NCBI RefSeq assembly: GCF_002002885.1
Contig: NZ_CP019510.1
Span: 806,001 to 870,000 of the forward strand
Direction of reading: 5' to 3'
Length of the DNA: 64,000 nt
Origin: Janthinobacterium sp. LM6
GTDB lineage: Bacteria > Pseudomonadota > Gammaproteobacteria > Burkholderiales > Burkholderiaceae_D
The notes below the pieces were generated by a model. That model was given only the letters and a program-made list of their open reading frames with translations. It ran no database searches and was not told the origin of the DNA. The position numbers were made by a program, and so were the translations under genes. Positions 1 to 8,426 of the stretch are shown one piece after another. The first letter of the stretch is position 1. Every line of letters starts with the position of its first letter.

Positions 1-2
1 TG

Positions 3-710
3 AAGATTGCGCCTGGCAGCATGACGGCGCTGATCGGCGCGTCCGGCTCCGGCAAGACGACCCTGGTGCGCCTGATCGCGCGCTTCTTTGATGCCAGTGC
101 AGGCGCGGTGCTGGTGGGCGGTGTCGATGTGCGCGATATGTCCAGCGAGCAATTGGCTGGCCAGATCAGCCAGATATTCCAGGACAGTTATCTGTTCCAG
201 GGCAGCATCGGCGACAACATCCGCATCGGCAAGCCCGGCGCTACCGATGCCGAGGTGCTGGAAGCGGCACGGCAGGCGGGCGTGGCCGAGATCATCGCCC
301 GCCTGCCGCAGGGACTCGATACCCTGGTCGGCGAAGGCGGCGCGCGCCTGTCCGGCGGCGAACGCCAGCGCATCGCGATTGCCCGCGCGCTGGTCAAGGA
401 TGCGCCGATTTTGCTGGTCGATGAAGCGACGGCCGCGCTCGACGCGGAAAACCAGGCGGCCATCGCCGAAGCGCTGGCGCGGCTGCGCGGCAAGCGCACG
501 GTGATCGTCATCGCCCACCAGTTGTCGACGGTGGCCATGGCCGACCAGATCGTCGTGCTGGACGGTGGCACGATCCGCGAGCAGGGCGCGCCAGCCGCCT
601 TGCGCGCACAGGAGGGCCTGTACGCGCACTTCCTGGCCCAGCGCCAGGCGGCCAAGGGCTGGCGCATCGCTGCGCCCGCCCGCCAGGCTGGAACGGAGTC
701 CCGCATTTGA
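3..710 (+). CDS. ABC exporter-type ATPase, C-terminal part (cut by window start)
   Basis: This is the nucleotide-binding domain of an exporter-fold ABC transporter. The reading frame is open back to the window edge, with in-frame codons before the first ATG at 21, so the membrane domain probably lies upstream. Counting from that ATG: Walker A GASGSGKT at 6-13, Q-loop Gln54, signature LSGGE at 110-114, Walker B ILLVDE at 130-135 and H-loop His166. All catalytic motifs are intact. The stop overlaps the start of the next permease gene, so it is translated with a siderophore-uptake operon. Exporter-fold ABC proteins take part in siderophore uptake in some bacteria (YbtP/YbtQ, IrtAB) and export in others. 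Direction here cannot be decided. Confidence 0.85.
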   Translation, partial: KIAPGSMTALIGASGSGKTTLVRLIARFFDASAGAVLVGGVDVRDMSSEQLAGQISQIFQDSYLFQGSIGDNIRIGKPGATDAEVLEAARQAGVAEIIARLPQGLDTLVGEGGARLSGGERQRIAIARALVKDAPILLVDEATAALDAENQAAIAEALARLRGKRTVIVIAHQLSTVAMADQIVVLDGGTIREQGAPAALRAQEGLYAHFLAQRQAAKGWRIAAPARQAGTESRI

Positions 711-1663
711 CACGCGCGCGTCTGTTTTTTGTCTTCTTCCTGCTGTGCTGCGCGTCCTTGCTGGTCGGTGCGCGGCAGATGGAGTGGGCGCAGTTGTTGT
801 CCTCGTCCGGCGCGCTGTCCACCGACGCTTGGCTGACCCTGACGGCCAGCCGGCTGCCCCGCCTGGCGGCGCTGGTGCTGACGGGCGTGGGCCTGTCCAT
901 GTGCGGCGTCATCCTGCAGCACATCGTGCGCAACAAATTCGTCGAACCGGCCACTTCGGGGGGCCTCGATGCGGCCAAGCTGGGCATCCTCGTGGCGCTG
1001 ACGGTAGTTCCCGCAGCGGGCACGGCGGGCAAGATGGCGTTCGCGCTGGCCTTCTGCCTTGCCGCCAGCGCGTTATACGTGGCCCTGATCCGCCGCATCC
1101 GCTTCAAGAACACGATTCTGGTTCCCGTCATCGGTCTCGTGTATGGCGGCGTGCTCAGCGCCGTGGCCGAGTTCTATGCCTACCGCCACAACATCCTGCA
1201 AAGCATGCAGGGCTGGCTGCTGGGCGATTTCTCGAAAATCGTCCAGGGCAACTATGAAATCATCTACCTGGTACTGCCCATCGTTGCCCTCGCGTATCTG
1301 TACGCGCAGCGCTTTACGGTGCTGGGCATGGGCGAGGGCATGGCCACCAGCCTGGGCCTGAACTATGGAGCAACGGTGGCACTGGGCCTGATGCTGGTGG
1401 CCGTCACGGTGGCTGCCACGGTGATCACGGTAGGGGCGATCCCGTTTGTCGGGCTGGCCATCCCCAACCTGGTGGCCTTGCGCTACGGCGACAAGCTGGA
1501 CCGCACCCTGCCCATCGTCGCGCTGGGCGGCGCGTCGCTGCTGCTGGCTTGCGACATCGCGGGGCGCTTGCTGATCTATCCATTCGAAGTGCCCATCGGC
1601 CTGACGGCAGGGGGCGTGGGCGGCGTGCTGTTCCTCATGTTGATCATCCGGGGGCGGCGATGA
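707..1663 (+). CDS. Iron-siderophore ABC transporter permease 1 (FecCD family)
   Basis: A 318-aa, very hydrophobic protein of the FecCD/BtuC permease family, one half of the inner-membrane channel that takes ferric siderophore from the periplasmic binding protein. The typical family segments are visible: RLPRLAALVLTGVGLSMCG near the N-terminus, and a late GAIPFVGLAIPNLVA stretch that normally contacts the ATPase. The start is a TTG at 707 that overlaps the TGA of the preceding gene. The gene order permease-permease-ATPase-binding protein resembles CeuBCDE and YclNOPQ, which handle catecholate-type siderophores. The substrate here is inferred, not shown. Confidence 0.9.
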   Translation: MTRARLFFVFFLLCCASLLVGARQMEWAQLLSSSGALSTDAWLTLTASRLPRLAALVLTGVGLSMCGVILQHIVRNKFVEPATSGGLDAAKLGILVALTVVPAAGTAGKMAFALAFCLAASALYVALIRRIRFKNTILVPVIGLVYGGVLSAVAEFYAYRHNILQSMQGWLLGDFSKIVQGNYEIIYLVLPIVALAYLYAQRFTVLGMGEGMATSLGLNYGATVALGLMLVAVTVAATVITVGAIPFVGLAIPNLVALRYGDKLDRTLPIVALGGASLLLACDIAGRLLIYPFEVPIGLTAGGVGGVLFLMLIIRGRR

Positions 1664-2610
1664 GGCGGCTATTTAATCTGCGGACGCTGTGGCTGGCCGT
1701 CGCCATCCTGGCGCTGATTTTTCTTTGCGTTGGCGCAAACTTCGACGTCGATTACATCCTCCCCAAGCGCCTGGCGCGGCTGGCCGCCATCGCCATCGGC
1801 GGCGTCTGCGTGGCCGTGTCGTCGATTGTGTTCCAGACCATCGCCGGCAACCGCATCCTGACGCCGGCCGTCATGGGCTACGAGGCCGTGTATTTGCTGC
1901 TGCAATCGCTGCTGATCCTTGCGATGGGCATGCACAGCGTGCTGCTGCTGGGGCAGAACGGCAATTTTGTCGTGTCGATCGCGCTGATGCTCGCGTATTC
2001 CTGGGCCATCCACTATTGGCTGTTTCGTGATGACAAGAACAACGTGTATTTCCTGTTGCTGCTGGGCTTTGTGCTGACGATGGTGCTCGGTACATTTACC
2101 CAGTTCATCCAGCTGCGCATCAGTCCCGGTGAATTTGCCATCTTGCAAGGATTCAGCCAGGCCTCGTTCAACAAGGCGCAGCCCGTGCAGTTGCTGTACT
2201 CGGCCGTGCTGGCGGGCGCCGCCTGCGTGGCCGTGCTGAAAACCTTGCCGGCGCTCGACGTGCTGGCGCTGGGGCGCGAACAGGCCATCTCGCTCGGTAT
2301 CGATTACCGGCGCATGGTGCGGCTGCAACTGGCGCTGATCGCTGTGCTGGTGGCAGTGTCGACGAGCTTGCTGGGACCGACGGCCTTCATGGGCATCTTT
2401 GTAGCGAACACGACTTACGCCCTGGCCCGCACGGCGCGCCATCGCGTCACCTTGCCGCTGGGCTGCGCCATCGCCATCGCCATCTTCCTCGCCGCCCAGC
2501 TGCTGGTCGAGCACGTTTTCAACTACCGGACCACCGTTGGCATCCTCGTCAACCTGGTGTGTGGCGCGTATTTCCTCGCGTTCATGGTCCGCACCCGGGG
2601 CACTGCATGA
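1660..2610 (+). CDS. Iron-siderophore ABC transporter permease 2 (FecCD family)
   Basis: A 316-aa polytopic membrane protein and the second FecCD permease of the heterodimeric channel. The chosen ATG at 1660 overlaps the TGA of permease 1 (ATGA), which indicates translational coupling. A longer frame reaches back to 1549 but would run deep into the upstream gene. Family features include KRLARLAAIAIGGVCVAVSS and the segment SLLGPTAFMGIFVANTTYAL near residues 225-245, equivalent to the ATPase-contacting region. It resembles CeuC/FatC-type permeases more than FecD. The end overlaps the ATPase gene by four bases. Confidence 0.9.
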   Translation: MRRLFNLRTLWLAVAILALIFLCVGANFDVDYILPKRLARLAAIAIGGVCVAVSSIVFQTIAGNRILTPAVMGYEAVYLLLQSLLILAMGMHSVLLLGQNGNFVVSIALMLAYSWAIHYWLFRDDKNNVYFLLLLGFVLTMVLGTFTQFIQLRISPGEFAILQGFSQASFNKAQPVQLLYSAVLAGAACVAVLKTLPALDVLALGREQAISLGIDYRRMVRLQLALIAVLVAVSTSLLGPTAFMGIFVANTTYALARTARHRVTLPLGCAIAIAIFLAAQLLVEHVFNYRTTVGILVNLVCGAYFLAFMVRTRGTA

Positions 2611-3377
2611 TCCACGTCAAACAGATTGACAAAAGCTACGGCGAAAAGCGCGTGCTGGCCAAGGTCAGCGTGCAGTTTCCCAGGGGAAAAGTGACGTCCT
2701 TGATCGGCCCGAACGGCGCCGGCAAGACGACCTTGCTGATGCTCATCGCGCGCTTGCAGGAAGCGCATGGCGGCGAGATCACGATAGACGGGCGCAGCAT
2801 TGCAGTCATCCAGATCCGGGACTATGCGCGACTCGTGGCCACCCTGCGCCAGTCGCCCGATTTTCATTTGCGCCTGAGGGTGGAGGAACTGGTCGCCTTC
2901 GGCCGCTTCCCCTATAGCCGAGGTAACTTGACGCCGCAGGACCGGCAAGCCATCGATGACGCCATCGGCTTCTTGTCGCTGGAAAACTTGCGCGCCGCCT
3001 ACGTCGATGAGCTGAGCGGCGGCCAGCGGCAGATGGCCTTCCTGGCCATGACGATCGCCCAGCAGACCGATATTCTGCTGCTCGACGAGCCGCTCAACAA
3101 CCTCGACATGAAACACGCCGTGCAAATCATGCGCGCGCTGCGCCGCCTGTGCGACGAGCAGGGCCGCACGGTGATCCTGGTGATCCACGACATCAATTTC
3201 GCCGCCAATTATTCGGACCACATCGTCGCCATGCAGGGCGGCACCGTGCGCTTTTCCGGCCCCGCCCATGAGGTCGTCACCGAGGAACGCTTGCGCGCCC
3301 TGTACGACATCGATTTCCACATCGTGCGCGACGAGCGCGGCTGCGTCTGCAATTACTTCACCCCCACAGGAGCTTGA
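2607..3377 (+). CDS. Iron-siderophore ABC transporter ATP-binding protein
   Basis: A 256-aa ATPase that powers the two upstream permeases. Walker A GPNGAGKT at 34-41, signature LSGGQ at 136-140, Walker B ILLLDE at about 156-161 and switch His194 (VIHD) are all present. The ATG at 2607 overlaps the stop of permease 2 as ATGA; this start gives the length usual for FepC/FecE-type ATPases. The C-terminal part (residues about 215-256) has the ALYDIDFHIV segment seen in CeuD/FatE-like proteins. Four-base overlaps on both permease junctions suggest that one polycistronic message is translated with coupling, giving matched subunit amounts. Confidence 0.92.
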   Translation: MIHVKQIDKSYGEKRVLAKVSVQFPRGKVTSLIGPNGAGKTTLLMLIARLQEAHGGEITIDGRSIAVIQIRDYARLVATLRQSPDFHLRLRVEELVAFGRFPYSRGNLTPQDRQAIDDAIGFLSLENLRAAYVDELSGGQRQMAFLAMTIAQQTDILLLDEPLNNLDMKHAVQIMRALRRLCDEQGRTVILVIHDINFAANYSDHIVAMQGGTVRFSGPAHEVVTEERLRALYDIDFHIVRDERGCVCNYFTPTGA

Positions 3378-3378
3378 C

Positions 3379-4362
3379 ATGATCTGCAACAAACCCCGCT
3401 GCGCGCTGGCCGTGCTGTTCGCCGCCATGGCCATCCTGCAAGGCTGCAGCGACAAGGCGGCCACGACGCCGCCAGCGCCTGCCGCCTCCGCGCCACCGCA
3501 GGCGTTTGCGCCCATCACCATCGAGCACAAGCTGGGCACGACGGTGCTCACACATCGTCCGCAGAGGGTGGCCGTGCTCGACATGAATGAAGTCGATTTC
3601 CTCGACCAGCTGGGCGTGCCCGTGGCCGGCATGGTGAAGGATTACGTGCCGCACTTTCTTACCCGCTACAAGGATGACCAGGCCATCCGCGACCTGGGCG
3701 CCATCGTGCAGCCGAATCTCGAGCATATCCATGCGCTTCGGCCCGACCTGATACTGATGACGTCGATCCAGGCCAACCACTACAAGGAACTGAGCCAGAT
3801 CGCGCCCACCTTGCATTTCGACGTGGATTACCAGAACAGCGAGAGCAAGCACATCGAGGTGGTCAAGCAACACTTGCTGACACTGGGGCGCATCTTCGGC
3901 AAGGAAGACATTGCCAGCCGGAAAGCCGCGGAGCTCGATGCGAAGGTGTCGGATGCGCGCAAGGTGACGCAGGAGCGTCCCGAGAAGGCGCTGATCGTCC
4001 TGCACAACAACGGCGCCTTCAGCTCCTTCGGCGTGCGGTCGCGCTACGGTTTTGTTTTCGACGCGCTGGGCGTGAAACCTGCCAGTTCGGCCATCGAGGC
4101 GGGCTTGCATGGCCAGCCCATTTCCAGCGAGTTCATCCAGCAAGCTAATCCCGACATCATCTATGTGGTGGACCGCACGGCCGTAATGGAACACCGTCCC
4201 GTCATGACGGCCGAACAGATGGCCAATCCGCTGTTGCGCCAGACGAATGCCTGGAAGAACGGCCGCGTCGTCTTCGTCGATGCCGATGCCTGGTACATCA
4301 CGGCGGCCAGCGTGACGTCGCTGAAACGGGTGATCGACGACGTGCTGAAGGGCTATCAATAA
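3379..4362 (+). CDS. Siderophore-binding lipoprotein of the ABC importer
   Basis: A 327-aa periplasmic substrate-binding protein of the helical-backbone (FatB/CeuE/YclQ-like) class. The N-terminus is a lipoprotein signal with lipobox LQGC, the acylated cysteine being Cys23, followed by an Ala/Pro-rich linker to about residue 50. The mature part begins with the typical ITIEHKLGTTVL...RPQRVAVLDMNEVDFL pattern of iron-siderophore binding proteins. The start at 3379 lies a base after the ATPase stop and is preceded by a purine-rich AGGAG. It delivers ferric siderophore to the permease pair encoded just upstream. The ligand is not readable from sequence; relatives bind catecholates. Confidence 0.9.
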   Translation: MICNKPRCALAVLFAAMAILQGCSDKAATTPPAPAASAPPQAFAPITIEHKLGTTVLTHRPQRVAVLDMNEVDFLDQLGVPVAGMVKDYVPHFLTRYKDDQAIRDLGAIVQPNLEHIHALRPDLILMTSIQANHYKELSQIAPTLHFDVDYQNSESKHIEVVKQHLLTLGRIFGKEDIASRKAAELDAKVSDARKVTQERPEKALIVLHNNGAFSSFGVRSRYGFVFDALGVKPASSAIEAGLHGQPISSEFIQQANPDIIYVVDRTAVMEHRPVMTAEQMANPLLRQTNAWKNGRVVFVDADAWYITAASVTSLKRVIDDVLKGYQ

Positions 4363-4375
4363 TCAGCATATTTTG

Positions 4376-4397
4376 TAATGAGTCGCATTTGCATTGA
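4376..4397. promoter_or_regulatory. Candidate Fur box upstream of the TonB receptor gene
   Basis: The interval between the binding-protein gene and the receptor gene contains AATGAGTCGCATTTGCATTG at 4377-4396, which resembles betaproteobacterial Fur operators (AATGAGAATCATTTGCATT type). The location, 70-90 bases before the receptor start, fits iron repression of the receptor. Assignment rests on pattern similarity only. Confidence 0.5.
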
Positions 4398-4466
4398 GGG
4401 TTTTGTCTTTTCGTTCGGGAGATAGGGTGAGAACAAGCAATCACCCCCTCTGAAAGGATTTACTTT

Positions 4467-6917
4467 ATGACCCAACGCATGGCAACGCGCCATCTTCCCG
4501 CCTTGAACCTGAGCCGTATCGCCACCGCCGTGCAACTGGCGCTCATCACGGGCTTGACCGTGGGGGCGCTGGGCGTGGCGGCCCCGCCGGCCTATGCACA
4601 AGCGGGGGCGGGCCAGGCCCGGCAAGCGTTCAGCGTGCCGGCCGGTACGCTGGGCCTGGCGCTCAACACTTTCGCGGCGGCGGCGGGCGTCGAATTGACG
4701 GTCGAGGCCAGTTTGCTGCAAGGCAAGAACAGCGCCGGCCTGTCCGGCAGCTACAGCGTGCCCGAAGGCTTTTACGAATTGCTGCGCGGCCATGGCTTGC
4801 AAGCCGTACGCGAGGGCAATGGCAGCTATACGCTGCGCCGCGAACCGGCGCACAGCGCCGCCGAAGCTGCCGCCACCATGCCGGCCGTGACGGTGTGGGG
4901 CAAGGGCAATACCGTGACGGATGCCTATGCAGGCGGACAAGTGGCGGCCGGCGGCCGAGTGGGATTTCTTGGCGACAAGGATTTCATGGAAACGCCGTTC
5001 AACACCATCAGCTATACGGATAAATTCATCGAAGACCGGCAGGCGCGCGACATCACCGACGTGATTTCCGCCGCCGACCCTACCGTCTTCAGCAGCGGCA
5101 TGACGGGCATCATCGGCGAGAATTATTCGATACGGGGCTTCAGCTCGAATATCGGCGACGTCGCGTTTGGCGGGCTGTACGGCATCTCGCCGTACTACCG
5201 CACGTCGCCCGAAATGTTCGAGCGCATCGAAGTGCTGAAAGGGCCGTCGGCCTTGCTCAACGGCATGCCACCGGGCGGTTCCGTGGGTGGCAGCATCAAT
5301 CTCGTGCCCAAGCGCGCGGGCGATGCGCCGCTGGCGCGCGTGACGGCGTCGTACATGTCGGACTCGCAATGGGGAGGGCATATTGATCTGGGCCAACGTT
5401 TTGGCGAGAATAAACAATTCGGCATCAGAGTCAACGGCGTCTACCGCGATGGCGACGGCGCCATCGACCACCAGCAAAAGAAGACCCGGCTCGTCTCGGT
5501 CGGCCTGGACTGGCGTGGCAATGGCGCGCGCCTGTCCGCCGACCTGTATCACAGCGAGGACCGCGCCGATGGCTTGAACCGGGGCGTCAACCTGGCCCCC
5601 GGCTTGCCCGTGCCGCGTCCGCCGAAAGCGGAAACCCTGCTCAATCCCAGCTGGGCGTTTTACGACACCAGGGACAAGGGCGCCATGCTGCGCGGCGAAC
5701 TGGACTTGAACGAGCAGGTGATGGCGTATGCCGCCGTGGGCGCCAGCCGGGCCGACTACCAGTCGACGGGCGCCTACCTGATCCAGGTATTCAACACGGC
5801 CGGCGACTACCGCACCAACGTCGCCGACCTGGGCTTCGACGTGGAGAAGCAGTCGGCGGAAGCAGGCTTGCGGGGCAAGCTGCGCACGGGCGATATCGGC
5901 CATCAATGGGCCGTCAACGCCACGTATTATCACCACACGGACAAGCAGTACGGCCGCAGGAATACCCTGGCGAAAGACTGGATCACGAATATCTACAATC
6001 CCGTCTGGGGCCCTGCGACGCGCTTCGACGCGCCGCAAATTTCCAAGGCGGAACTGCGCCTGGCCAGCTTTGGCCTGGTCGATACACTTTCCTTTGCGCA
6101 AGACACCGTGCAGCTGACGGTGGGCTTGCGCCGCCAGGAAGTGCTCAGCGATAACTTCAACATCAAGACGGGCGCGCGCACGTCCCGTTATGACGAAAGC
6201 GCCACCACGCCCGCCGTCGCCCTGCTGGTCCAGGCCAGCAAGACCATCTCCCTGTACGGCAACTACGTCGAAGGCTTGAGCCAGGGCGCCACGGCGCCGT
6301 TGACGGCCGCCAACTCGGGTGAGGTCTTTGCGCCATACAAATCGAAGCAGGCGGAGCTTGGCGTCAAGGTCGACCTGGGCGAGTTTGCGCATACGGTCAG
6401 CGTGTATGAAATCAGGCGCCCCAGCAGCTATGTCGATCCCGTCAGCAATCTCTTTTCCTTTGGCGGCGAACAGCGTAACCGCGGCATCGACTGGGGTTTC
6501 TTCGGCTCGCCCCTGCGCGACGTGCGTCTGATGGGCGGCGTGGCGTATGTCGATCCGGTCTTGAGCAAGACGCCGGGCGGCGCCAACCAGGGCAAGCAGG
6601 CGACGGGCGTGCCCAAGCTGCAAGCCAAGCTGGGCGTCGAGTGGGATACGCCCGCCATCCCCGGCGTGACCCTGACGGCGAACGCGACGGCGGCATCGAA
6701 GCAATACATCAATGCCGACAACTCGATGTCCGTGCCGGGCCGCACCGTGTTTGACCTGGGCGCCCGCTATGCGACGAAGGCGGCGGGCCGGCCCCTGACC
6801 GTGCGCGCCAGCGTGACGAACGTCGGCAACAGGGCGTACTGGGCGCTGCCGCAATGGACCAGCCTGGGCCTGGGCGCGCCGCGCACGGTCATGTTGTCGG
6901 CCACGACGGAGTTTTAA
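4467..6917 (+). CDS. TonB-dependent siderophore receptor with STN signalling domain
   Basis: An 816-aa outer-membrane receptor. Residues 1 to about 45 form a long signal peptide ending AYA-QA. Residues about 50-130 form a secretin/TonB N-terminal (STN) domain (FSVPAGTLGLALNTFAAAAG...), which in FecA/FpvA-type receptors signals to an anti-sigma factor. The plug follows (FMETPFNTISYTDKFIEDRQ..., IRGFSSNIGD..., IEVLKGPSALLNGMPPGG), then a 22-strand-type barrel ending in Phe, the usual outer-membrane terminus. It lies directly after the siderophore ABC importer genes, so it is probably the outer-membrane entry for the same siderophore. No sigma/anti-sigma pair is seen in this window; if one exists it may lie upstream of the window start. 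Confidence 0.93.
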   Translation: MTQRMATRHLPALNLSRIATAVQLALITGLTVGALGVAAPPAYAQAGAGQARQAFSVPAGTLGLALNTFAAAAGVELTVEASLLQGKNSAGLSGSYSVPEGFYELLRGHGLQAVREGNGSYTLRREPAHSAAEAAATMPAVTVWGKGNTVTDAYAGGQVAAGGRVGFLGDKDFMETPFNTISYTDKFIEDRQARDITDVISAADPTVFSSGMTGIIGENYSIRGFSSNIGDVAFGGLYGISPYYRTSPEMFERIEVLKGPSALLNGMPPGGSVGGSINLVPKRAGDAPLARVTASYMSDSQWGGHIDLGQRFGENKQFGIRVNGVYRDGDGAIDHQQKKTRLVSVGLDWRGNGARLSADLYHSEDRADGLNRGVNLAPGLPVPRPPKAETLLNPSWAFYDTRDKGAMLRGELDLNEQVMAYAAVGASRADYQSTGAYLIQVFNTAGDYRTNVADLGFDVEKQSAEAGLRGKLRTGDIGHQWAVNATYYHHTDKQYGRRNTLAKDWITNIYNPVWGPATRFDAPQISKAELRLASFGLVDTLSFAQDTVQLTVGLRRQEVLSDNFNIKTGARTSRYDESATTPAVALLVQASKTISLYGNYVEGLSQGATAPLTAANSGEVFAPYKSKQAELGVKVDLGEFAHTVSVYEIRRPSSYVDPVSNLFSFGGEQRNRGIDWGFFGSPLRDVRLMGGVAYVDPVLSKTPGGANQGKQATGVPKLQAKLGVEWDTPAIPGVTLTANATAASKQYINADNSMSVPGRTVFDLGARYATKAAGRPLTVRASVTNVGNRAYWALPQWTSLGLGAPRTVMLSATTEF

Positions 6918-6927
6918 GCCGTCTTGC

Positions 6928-6957
6928 TATTACTCGTTATTACTCGTTATTACTCGT
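6928..6957. repeat. Three perfect tandem copies of a 10-bp unit
   Basis: The unit TATTACTCGT occurs three times in a row between the receptor gene and the convergent mipA-like gene. The last copy contains the stop codon of the minus-strand gene (TTA at 6950-6952). The repeat looks like slippage-prone DNA at a gene end. Confidence 0.9.
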
Positions 6958-7789
6958 CCGGGCCCCGCGCCAGGCTGCTTGAACGTTGCCACGTCCACAT
7001 CAGGCCGATGCCGGCCGAGGTGCCGCTGTTCTGGCGCAGCAGGGGACTGGCGCGGTTGGCGGCGCCTGTGTAAGTGTCGTAGCGTACAAAGGCAAAGGCG
7101 CGCCAGTCCCGCTGCAGCCGGTACGAACCGCCCAGGCCCAGCCGCGTGAGCATCAGCCCGCTTTTTGCCGCATACGCCGGGCGCTGGCCGGTGGCAAACG
7201 CGGGACTGACGCCATACAAGTAATCGTTGATGGCGGTATTGCCCAGCACGGCACCCAGGCTGGCGTCCACATGCCATGCCTGCTGCCCGCCTTGCAGCCC
7301 ATACACGAGGCGCGGCTCGAACGTGGCGCCCTGGCGGCGCAGGCCGCCGCGCGCTTCGATGACGGCGCGCAAGGGCAGTTCCAGGCCCAGGCGGCTGTGT
7401 GGCGTCGGCTCGGCCAGCTTGATTTTCAGGCGCGGGCCAAATTCCACCAGGGTGCCCAGGTCCGGCATGCCGCGCCGGGCGGGCACGTCGCTGGACCTGG
7501 CCGGCAAGGACAGGGCAAAACCGATATCGAAGGCGAGGCGATCCGTGTCGAGCAGGCGCGCGCCCACGCCGGAGCGGTCGGCGCGCAAGACTTTCCCGCG
7601 ATAAATCAGATAGGGCAGGGCCAGGCTGCGCGTCGAGCGTTCGCTGGCGCCCGGATAGGCGGGCGTGACGGCCGTGCCGCCGAAGACGCCCGCTTCCCAT
7701 AAGGGTAGCGCTGGCTCTGCGGCGCACGCGGGCGCCACGGCGAAAAGGGGAGATAGGGCCAGCAGCGTGCGTGTCACCCGCATCGGCAT
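6950..7789 (-). CDS. MipA/OmpV family outer-membrane protein
   Basis: A 279-aa protein with an N-terminal signal peptide (cleavage near ACA-AE at about residue 24) and alternating beta-strand character. The pattern GVFGGTAVTPAYPGASERS...LPYLIYRGKVLRADRSGVGARL is typical of the MipA/OmpV family, monomeric outer-membrane barrels that in Escherichia coli link MltA to penicillin-binding protein 1B. A second ATG six bases inside is an alternative start. It follows a lipoprotein gene by nine bases on the same strand, so the two probably form an operon. The protein ends in charged residues rather than the classical terminal Phe. Function here is unproven. Confidence 0.8.
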   Translation of the reverse strand: MPMRVTRTLLALSPLFAVAPACAAEPALPLWEAGVFGGTAVTPAYPGASERSTRSLALPYLIYRGKVLRADRSGVGARLLDTDRLAFDIGFALSLPARSSDVPARRGMPDLGTLVEFGPRLKIKLAEPTPHSRLGLELPLRAVIEARGGLRRQGATFEPRLVYGLQGGQQAWHVDASLGAVLGNTAINDYLYGVSPAFATGQRPAYAAKSGLMLTRLGLGGSYRLQRDWRAFAFVRYDTYTGAANRASPLLRQNSGTSAGIGLMWTWQRSSSLARGPDE

Positions 7790-7798
7790 CCCCTTGTG

Positions 7799-8293
7799 CT
7801 AGGGCGGCGTGCCGCAATGCTTGCCGACCGGTAGCGATTCCCGGTCGGCAAAGGCGCCCAGCGCCCCCGATTGAGGCCTGCCCAGTTCATTGCGCACTGC
7901 GAGGGCTTCCGTCGCCTTGCCCTGGCGCTCATATTGGTCGATCAGCGCCTTGTAGCTGAGGGCGCTCGAGTATTCGCTCTTCTTTGCCAGCGCGATAGCC
8001 TGGCGGAAATGAAATTCGGCCGCATCGTAGCGGCAAGCCCCGCTGGCGGCGCGTCCCGCCTGGTGATGCAGCCGCGCCTGCCAAGCGAAATCGCCCCGGC
8101 CCAGTTCGACATTGTCGATGGCCGCCTCGTAGCTGCGCATGGCCTGCGCCCAGTCGCCCTGACTGGCCGCCTCGCGCGCGAACTGCTCCTGCTGCGCCGC
8201 CATGCGCAGTTCGCTTTGCGTGGAGCAGGCATTGAGCGCCATCAAGACGAGCGGCAGGATGAGGCAGGAGCGGAAGGGGAGTAGTGTGGACAT
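7799..8293 (-). CDS. Small lipoprotein with TPR-like helical repeats
   Basis: A 164-aa predicted lipoprotein. The signal peptide ends in a lipobox LNAC, and the mature part consists of helical stretches such as AAQQEQFAREAASQGDWAQAMRSYEAA and FHFRQAIALAKKSEYSSALSYKALIDQYERQG, which look like degenerate tetratricopeptide repeats. I chose the ATG at 8293; a TTG 18 bases upstream would only add MRYSGA before it. It is the first gene of a two-gene unit with the MipA-like gene. TPR lipoproteins often act as scaffolds in envelope complexes. The specific role is unknown. Confidence 0.7.
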   Translation of the reverse strand: MSTLLPFRSCLILPLVLMALNACSTQSELRMAAQQEQFAREAASQGDWAQAMRSYEAAIDNVELGRGDFAWQARLHHQAGRAASGACRYDAAEFHFRQAIALAKKSEYSSALSYKALIDQYERQGKATEALAVRNELGRPQSGALGAFADRESLPVGKHCGTPP

Positions 8294-8373
8294 GGCGCCA
8301 CTGTAGCGCAAACAAGGGCGCGCACGTTTGCGCGATACGCATGAATTGGGGATTTATCCGCGCATGGATGACA

Positions 8374-8379
8374 TATAAT
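8374..8379 (+). promoter_or_regulatory. Possible -10 box upstream of the asparaginase gene
   Basis: A perfect TATAAT lies 48 bases before the asparaginase start in the 133-bp divergent interval. No convincing -35 hexamer is found at 16-18 bp spacing, so this is a weak call. Confidence 0.35.
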
Positions 8380-8426
8380 TTGCACACGACGTTGTTATTT
8401 TTGACAGTACACTTCACGGGAGCACC

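Noticed and set aside
4356..6854. 832-codon open frame on the minus strand
   Set aside because: It mirrors the TonB receptor gene and has only shadow-type composition; the receptor frame has full domain structure.
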